Shown here: piece after piece, positions 60,064 to 64,000 of the stretch
How positions within the stretch are numbered: the stretch's first letter is position 1
Layout of the letters: each line of letters begins with the position of its first letter
NCBI GenBank assembly: GCA_026387915.1
Contig: JAPLKS010000017.1
Span: 455,086-519,085, forward strand
Source of the DNA: Gemmatimonadota bacterium
GTDB taxonomy: Bacteria; Gemmatimonadota; Gemmatimonadetes; Gemmatimonadales; Gemmatimonadaceae
Length of the DNA: 64,000 nucleotides
Direction of reading: 5' to 3'
Position numbers and translations under genes: made by a program
Notes under the pieces: generated by a model
Told to the model about the DNA's origin: nothing
The model's input: only the letters and a program-made list of their open reading frames with translations
The model's database searches: none

Positions 60064-60095
60064 GTGTATGCATCCGCGAGCTCCGCCAGGAGGCG

Positions 60096-61058
60096 TTAGC
60101 CTCGCTCCAGTTCCTCAACCACGGCCCACGCGAGGAGCGGCACCATAATCTCGTGGTGGCCCGTGATCGCGTAGCCTTTGCCACTGTCCATGGTGGGGCG
60201 CTGCACCACGTTCACCTGCGGGCGATAGTGACGCTGCATGTCGAGGTCCACCGTCACAAAGCCCTGCGGTTTGCCAGCGTTCACATTGCGCGCTATGGTG
60301 AGCGCCTTGAGGAACACCTCGGGCATGATCACCGCGCTGCCACAGTTGAGTACCACGCCGCCGTCATTGAGCGTTTCGATGCTCGCCGCGAGGCGGCGGA
60401 AGTCGCGATGGCTGGTGTCGCCAATCGCAGCGCCGCTGGCCGCGGGATGTTGATGAATAATTTCCGCGCCAATCGCCGCGTGCACGGTCACTGGGACGCC
60501 GAGCTTCCACGCGTTGAGCACCACGGAAAGTTCGGGATGTGCGAGGGCTGGCTCGGCATTGAGTGCTTCCGCGACGGCCTCGCCCATACCGTGCCCCGCC
60601 GCCGAGCCGCGAATGAATGCGTCATTCATTCCGCGGCCCGTTTCTTCAGCCATGCCGAAGGTGCCATCGCGAAGACCGGCGGCCACATCTTCCGACGTGC
60701 CGCCAAAGCGGGCGATTTCGTAATCGTGAATGGCGGCGGAGCCATTCATAGCGAGGTGCGTAATGACGCCGCGGCGCATGAGATCAATGAGCACCGGCGC
60801 GAGTCCGGTTTTCACGATGTGCCCGCCGAGCATGACGATCACCCCTTTGTTCGCGCGCTTGGCGGCGGCGAGCGCGGCGACAACGGCGCGGAAGTCGCGC
60901 GCGACGAGGACGTCGGGGAGCGCCTTCACGAATGCGGCAAAGGAGCGGTCGGGGCCTGGGGGCGCGCTGAAGTCTTCGGCGCGCACTTTGTTGGGGCGAG
61001 CGCCCACCGGTACGGTGCGGACGCGCGACAGATCGGTTTCGCGTGGGGTCTTGCTCAT
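60096..61058 (-). CDS. Uncharacterised protein resembling bacterial deoxyhypusine-synthase-like proteins
   Basis: A 320-residue soluble protein. Two stretches stand out: ANKGVIVMLGGHIVKTGLAPVLIDLMRRGVITHLAMNGSAAIHDYEIA (about 70-117) and FGMAEETGRGMNDAFIRGSAAGHGMGEAVAEAL. The Gly-rich turns and the repeated VKTG/TSED pattern resemble the NAD-binding fold of the deoxyhypusine synthase superfamily, but the catalytic Lys context of true DHS is not recognised. The call is therefore tentative, and other NAD-binding folds are possible. Its ATG overlaps the DUF3108 stop by 4 bases (ATGA) and it is the third gene of GT2-DUF3108-this, so it probably works with them. The role is unknown. Confidence 0.6.
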   Translation of the reverse strand: MSKTPRETDLSRVRTVPVGARPNKVRAEDFSAPPGPDRSFAAFVKALPDVLVARDFRAVVAALAAAKRANKGVIVMLGGHIVKTGLAPVLIDLMRRGVITHLAMNGSAAIHDYEIARFGGTSEDVAAGLRDGTFGMAEETGRGMNDAFIRGSAAGHGMGEAVAEALNAEPALAHPELSVVLNAWKLGVPVTVHAAIGAEIIHQHPAASGAAIGDTSHRDFRRLAASIETLNDGGVVLNCGSAVIMPEVFLKALTIARNVNAGKPQGFVTVDLDMQRHYRPQVNVVQRPTMDSGKGYAITGHHEIMVPLLAWAVVEELERG

Positions 61059-61888
61059 CGTCCCGACTCCGGACCAAGCGGTGGTAGCGTGGACTTTTTG
61101 AGGAACAGACCGAGGGTGACGAACGAAAACTTGCTCTTCATCTGCAATAGCATGTGGCGCGGATCATCAGAGAGCCAGAGCTCGGCCATGCCATCCTGCG
61201 AGAATATGCCCTTGGTGCGGATAATCGGCTGAATGACGATCGCGTCGTAGGTGCCGGCGGGAACCCGAATGCGCTCTTTTCGGAGCACGCGCACAATGAC
61301 GGGGTTCCCTTCGGGATTAAAATAGCGATTGAACTCGTAGCTCTTGCCGACTTCCAGCGGGATGGTGCGGATGAAGAAGAAAAACGACGCGTCGTCGAGC
61401 GGCTGCGCGACGCTTTTTTGTTCCGGCTTGCCGTTCTGTTGAAAGATTCCGCGTTCGGGAAAAATTTCGAAGGTGCGGGTGGGGTGGTAGTTCCCCTCGG
61501 AGAGCTGCTGCACGAATCGCAGGGACGACAGCGTGGCGGTGTCGATCCAGCTGTAGTAGCTGTCGCTGACCCGATAGAACGGGATCCCGCCGGTGAGTGC
61601 GAACTGCAGCTTCCACGCGGTGCGTCCGCGCACGGTGTCGAGGCCAACCACCTGAATGCGTCCGAGCCCAGCGGTGATGCTATTGAACTTGACGTCGTAT
61701 TCGAGGTACTCGCCGGTGGCCCACGGGACGCCGGTGCGCGTCGTACCCAAGGGCGCGACGGTCGGCACCACGGCGGCGGCTTCGGTGGCTCGCTGTGCGC
61801 TCGCGTGTTGGATCGGCACCAGACCTACAGCAACGGCGGCGCACACCAATAGCAAAGCGCCGATGGCGGCGCGGGCCTGCACGGACAC
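61055..61888 (-). CDS. DUF3108-family secreted protein
   Basis: A 277-residue protein with signal peptide (AAIGALLLVCAAVAVGLVPIQHASA). The body matches DUF3108: ATGEYLEYDVKFNSITAGLGRIQV near 50, SYEFNRYFNPEGNPVIVRVLRKERIRVPAGTYDAIVIQPIIRTKGIF near 180, ending MLLQMKSKFSFVTLGLFLKKS. The family is beta-rich and periplasmic, of unknown role; some members are linked to lipoprotein or cell-wall loci. GTG 61888 starts 5 bases after the GT2 stop and begins the signal peptide. The downstream gene overlaps the stop. Confidence 0.8.
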   Translation of the reverse strand: MSVQARAAIGALLLVCAAVAVGLVPIQHASAQRATEAAAVVPTVAPLGTTRTGVPWATGEYLEYDVKFNSITAGLGRIQVVGLDTVRGRTAWKLQFALTGGIPFYRVSDSYYSWIDTATLSSLRFVQQLSEGNYHPTRTFEIFPERGIFQQNGKPEQKSVAQPLDDASFFFFIRTIPLEVGKSYEFNRYFNPEGNPVIVRVLRKERIRVPAGTYDAIVIQPIIRTKGIFSQDGMAELWLSDDPRHMLLQMKSKFSFVTLGLFLKKSTLPPLGPESGR

Positions 61889-61893
61889 CGTCC

Positions 61894-62658
61894 TCAGACG
61901 ACCGGGCTCGGCGTGCGGCGCGACCGCGCGGCCCAACCGCGCTTGACGAGATCGACCGCATCCGGCCACGGGCGCACGCGGCTCTCGCGCGGCCGAACAT
62001 CCCAGCGGGCTTCGAGCGGCACGGTTTCAACGCGACGCGCCAGTCGCATGGCCGCACGCAACGATTCGGCGTTGATGGCCCACACGGGCGCGTCGCTCAT
62101 CGGCTGGTCGCCGTTTTCCTTGAGCAGGTCGCGCACCACGGTCACGCGCATCAGGCGGAAGCCGCTGAACGGATCCTGTACGCCGGGCACGGTGAGGAAC
62201 GAGCGAATGGGCCACAATGCACGCAGGTAACGCACGGCGCGGGCAAACTTGCGCACCGGTTCAGGCGCCGTGGCGCCGAGCACTCGGTCAACGATCACCG
62301 CGTCGGCACCCCCTTCGAACCGTTTGACGAGTTCCGGGAGATGCTCGGGGAGATCGGTGAAATCGGCCTGCATGAGCACCACCGCGTCGCGACGCGGATA
62401 CTTGGTGCGGTCGCTCGCGGTACGGAACAGGGCGTCAACCGCGGCCGCGTAGCCGCGGTGATCCTTGCGGCCAATCACCGTGATGGGCATCACCTTGGCG
62501 TACGGGGCGAGGGCCTCGCGTGTGCCGTCGGTGCTTCCGTCGTCATATACGATGACTTCATACTCGCGCGAGTACTCCTGGAACACCTTGCGGATGCGCC
62601 AGAGCAACACGCCGACGGTCGGCGCTTCGTTATACGAGGGGATGCAGATGTACAGCAC
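61894..62658 (-). CDS. Family 2 glycosyltransferase (dolichol-phosphate mannosyltransferase-like)
   Basis: A 254-residue cytosolic glycosyltransferase of the GT-A fold. The typical start YICIPSYNEAPTVGVLL is followed by YEVIVYDDGSTDGTREAL (nucleotide-sugar binding, DDGS) and a Mg/UDP-type acidic ADFTDLPEHLPELV. The DPFSGFRLMR stretch is that of the Dpm1-like or polyprenyl-phosphate sugar transferases. The C-terminal part is basic (WAARSRRTPS) without membrane helices, so it would act on a lipid-phosphate at the membrane surface. The start is GTG 62658. It is the first gene of a tightly coupled set with DUF3108 and the DHS-like protein. Confidence 0.88.
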   Translation of the reverse strand: MLYICIPSYNEAPTVGVLLWRIRKVFQEYSREYEVIVYDDGSTDGTREALAPYAKVMPITVIGRKDHRGYAAAVDALFRTASDRTKYPRRDAVVLMQADFTDLPEHLPELVKRFEGGADAVIVDRVLGATAPEPVRKFARAVRYLRALWPIRSFLTVPGVQDPFSGFRLMRVTVVRDLLKENGDQPMSDAPVWAINAESLRAAMRLARRVETVPLEARWDVRPRESRVRPWPDAVDLVKRGWAARSRRTPSPVV

Positions 62659-62770
62659 GGGGCCTTTGGAAGCGAAGTATCAAAGTTAGAGCGCGTGTGG
62701 GGCTGGGTGTAGTACTTCGGCCCGCTATTCGAGGGTCCCCTAACCCGTGCGTGCGCCCCTTGGGGGTTGG

Positions 62771-63496
62771 CTACGGCTGCAAAGTGCGCTGAAAGCGCGC
62801 TGCCTGCTCCGCAAAGGCGCGGAAGATCCCGCGCTCCCAGCCCATCACGTCGCGGGTGAGATCTTCGGGGTGCCATTGCACCGCGAGCATCCACCAGCCA
62901 GGGTCGGTGCTCTCGAATCCCTCAATTATCCCGTCCGGCGCGGTGGCGTTCACGAAGAGCCCGGGCGCGACGCGATCCACGCACTGGTGGTGGTATGAGT
63001 TCACGTCGAGGGTGGTGACCCCCATGGCGCGCGCCAGTGTGCTGTCGGCAATCACGGACACGGAGTGGCAGCGTCCCACCGCGTGGTCGGGCTGATCGTG
63101 GCGGATCTCGGAGGGCCGTAGCGAGGGAATGTCCTGCACGAGCGACCCGCCGAGCGCGACGTTGATCAGCTGCATGCCGCGGCAGATGGCGAGCACGGGC
63201 AGTTGCCGTGCGCGAGCCACTCGGAGGAGCTCAAGTTCGGTGTCGTCGCGCAGGACGTTGGGGGCCTGCGTGGCGGCGTGGGCGGTGGCGCCGTAGCGTC
63301 GGGGGTCGACGTCTTCGCCGCCCGTGAGGAGCAATCCGCAGGCGCCGGCGAGCAGTCTGGCGGCCTGCGACGGGTCGCTCAGCGGTGGGATGAGCATCGG
63401 GGCCAAACCTGCGCCCTCCGCTGACCGTACATAGTTCAGGGAGAGGCGCACCCGTTCGGCGTCGGCAGAAGCACTAATGGCGACAATCGATGGCAT
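62771..63496 (-). CDS. PuuD-type class I glutamine amidotransferase (gamma-glutamyl-gamma-aminobutyrate hydrolase family)
   Basis: A 241-residue peptidase C26-type enzyme. It has GACGLLLTGGEDVDPRRYG, the nucleophile Cys in LAICRGMQLINVALGGSLVQDI and the catalytic His-Glu in LAVQWHPEDL. Relatives remove the gamma-glutamyl group from gamma-glutamyl-GABA in putrescine breakdown, or hydrolyse other gamma-glutamyl compounds. No other putrescine genes are near, so the substrate is uncertain. ATG 63496. It is 112 bases upstream of the GT2 gene in the same direction and divergent from the coiled-coil gene, with only 40 bases between starts. Confidence 0.88.
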   Translation of the reverse strand: MPSIVAISASADAERVRLSLNYVRSAEGAGLAPMLIPPLSDPSQAARLLAGACGLLLTGGEDVDPRRYGATAHAATQAPNVLRDDTELELLRVARARQLPVLAICRGMQLINVALGGSLVQDIPSLRPSEIRHDQPDHAVGRCHSVSVIADSTLARAMGVTTLDVNSYHHQCVDRVAPGLFVNATAPDGIIEGFESTDPGWWMLAVQWHPEDLTRDVMGWERGIFRAFAEQAARFQRTLQP

Positions 63497-63536
63497 TCTC
63501 TATCCTACACCATTCTCCTTCCCACGCCTACTGCCG

Positions 63537-64000
63537 ATGTTTGATTCGCTCAAAGACGCCATTCAGGATCTGCTCCAGGGCCGGGTTGCCCCGGCCGACC
63601 GCCGCGCTGTGATCGCCGACATGAAACGGGCGATGGCGAGCGTCAAACTCGGCGTCACGGACGTGCGGGAACTCGCGGAACTGACCCGCCAAAAGCTGAC
63701 CTCCGAGCGGGAGTCACTGGCCACGGTCCAACGCCGGAAGGCGCTCGCCGCCGGCATCAACGACGCCGAGACGGTGGCGATTGCCGAGAAGTTTGAGACG
63801 CAACATTCCGAACGTATTGCGGTGTTGGAGCGCAAACTGGACGTACAGGAGGCGGAAGCCGCGCTAGCCGAAAAAGAACTCGGCGAGATGATGACGGCGC
63901 TCAAGGCGGCGTCGGCGGGGGCGGGCAGTGGGCTCGGCCCCTCTGGGCCGACGGACGAAGAGCTCGGCCTTCGTGACGACACCAAGTTGCACGCCGAACT
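63537..64000 (+). CDS. Coiled-coil protein, 3' end outside window
   Basis: Open from ATG 63537 to the window edge (154 codons seen). It begins MFDSLKDAIQDLLQG and is strongly helical and charged: ADMKRAMASVKLGVTDVRELAELTRQKL, SERESLATVQRRKALAAGI, EKFETQHSERIAVLERKLDVQEAEAALAEKELGEMMTAL. A Gly/Ala/Pro stretch near 130-140 (AGAGSGLGPSGP) breaks the helix. The pattern suggests a PspA-like or filament-type coiled coil, but no family signature is recognised. No signal peptide is visible, so it is probably cytosolic. It shares a 40-bp divergent spacer with the PuuD-type gene. Confidence 0.65.
   Translation, partial: MFDSLKDAIQDLLQGRVAPADRRAVIADMKRAMASVKLGVTDVRELAELTRQKLTSERESLATVQRRKALAAGINDAETVAIAEKFETQHSERIAVLERKLDVQEAEAALAEKELGEMMTALKAASAGAGSGLGPSGPTDEELGLRDDTKLHAE

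Overview
The window is GC-rich, gene-dense chromosomal DNA. Paired SusC/SusD-type outer-membrane genes, many lipoproteins, WaaA (a Gram-negative outer membrane), PorV-like and CRTAC1-type proteins, a very short ATP synthase epsilon subunit, and frequent GTG/TTG starts together suggest a member of Gemmatimonadota. This is inferred from gene content; no rRNA is present. I found no tRNA or rRNA gene, CRISPR array, IS element, integrase or prophage gene.

Layout. 1-222: end of an AraC-type regulator. 242-4672: F1 ATP synthase genes atpA-atpG-atpD-atpC without F0 genes or atpH, preceded by a promoter overlapped by a perfect CRP/FNR-like dyad. 4724-7446: a secreted beta-rich protein, waaA and a DsbA-like lipoprotein. 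7845-15084: SusC/SusD module A with a small lipoprotein, a DUF4397 lipoprotein and a barrel-less plug-like protein. 15182-17381: TPM-domain protein, degenerate nucleotidyltransferase and LemA. 17484-22678: vanadium-haloperoxidase-like lipoprotein overlapping a double CRTAC1/ASPIC-UnbV protein. 22745-29928: SusC/SusD module B with a divergent plug-like/DsbA-like pair and another lipoprotein.

30015-38537 (minus) carries dnaE-accA-ricT-like-metG-M23 peptidase. 38610-43008 has three translationally coupled genes: M30-type metalloprotease, PorV-like protein and putative aminopeptidase. 43012-53505 holds a UvrD-type helicase, a third plug-like protein, a GT39 glycosyltransferase, a DUF900 hydrolase, two coupled serine beta-lactamase-like hydrolases, lipB with an in-frame 12-bp tandem repeat, and a LolA-like secreted protein. 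53676-59512 (minus) is lipA-pdhA-pdhB-pdhC-lpd, a pyruvate dehydrogenase operon led by its lipoylation gene. 59758-64000 has a small membrane protein, a GT2-DUF3108-DHS-like operon, a PuuD-type amidotransferase and the start of a coiled-coil protein.

The main structural surprises are (i) four intergenic arrays of a degenerate heptamer (about GTNNACC) with shared edge sequences, all inside or beside the atp and pdh operons; (ii) two SusC/SusD modules, each with a divergent DsbA-like lipoprotein locus, and three about 260-residue plug-like proteins with no beta-barrel; and (iii) the CRP-like dyad over the atp promoter.
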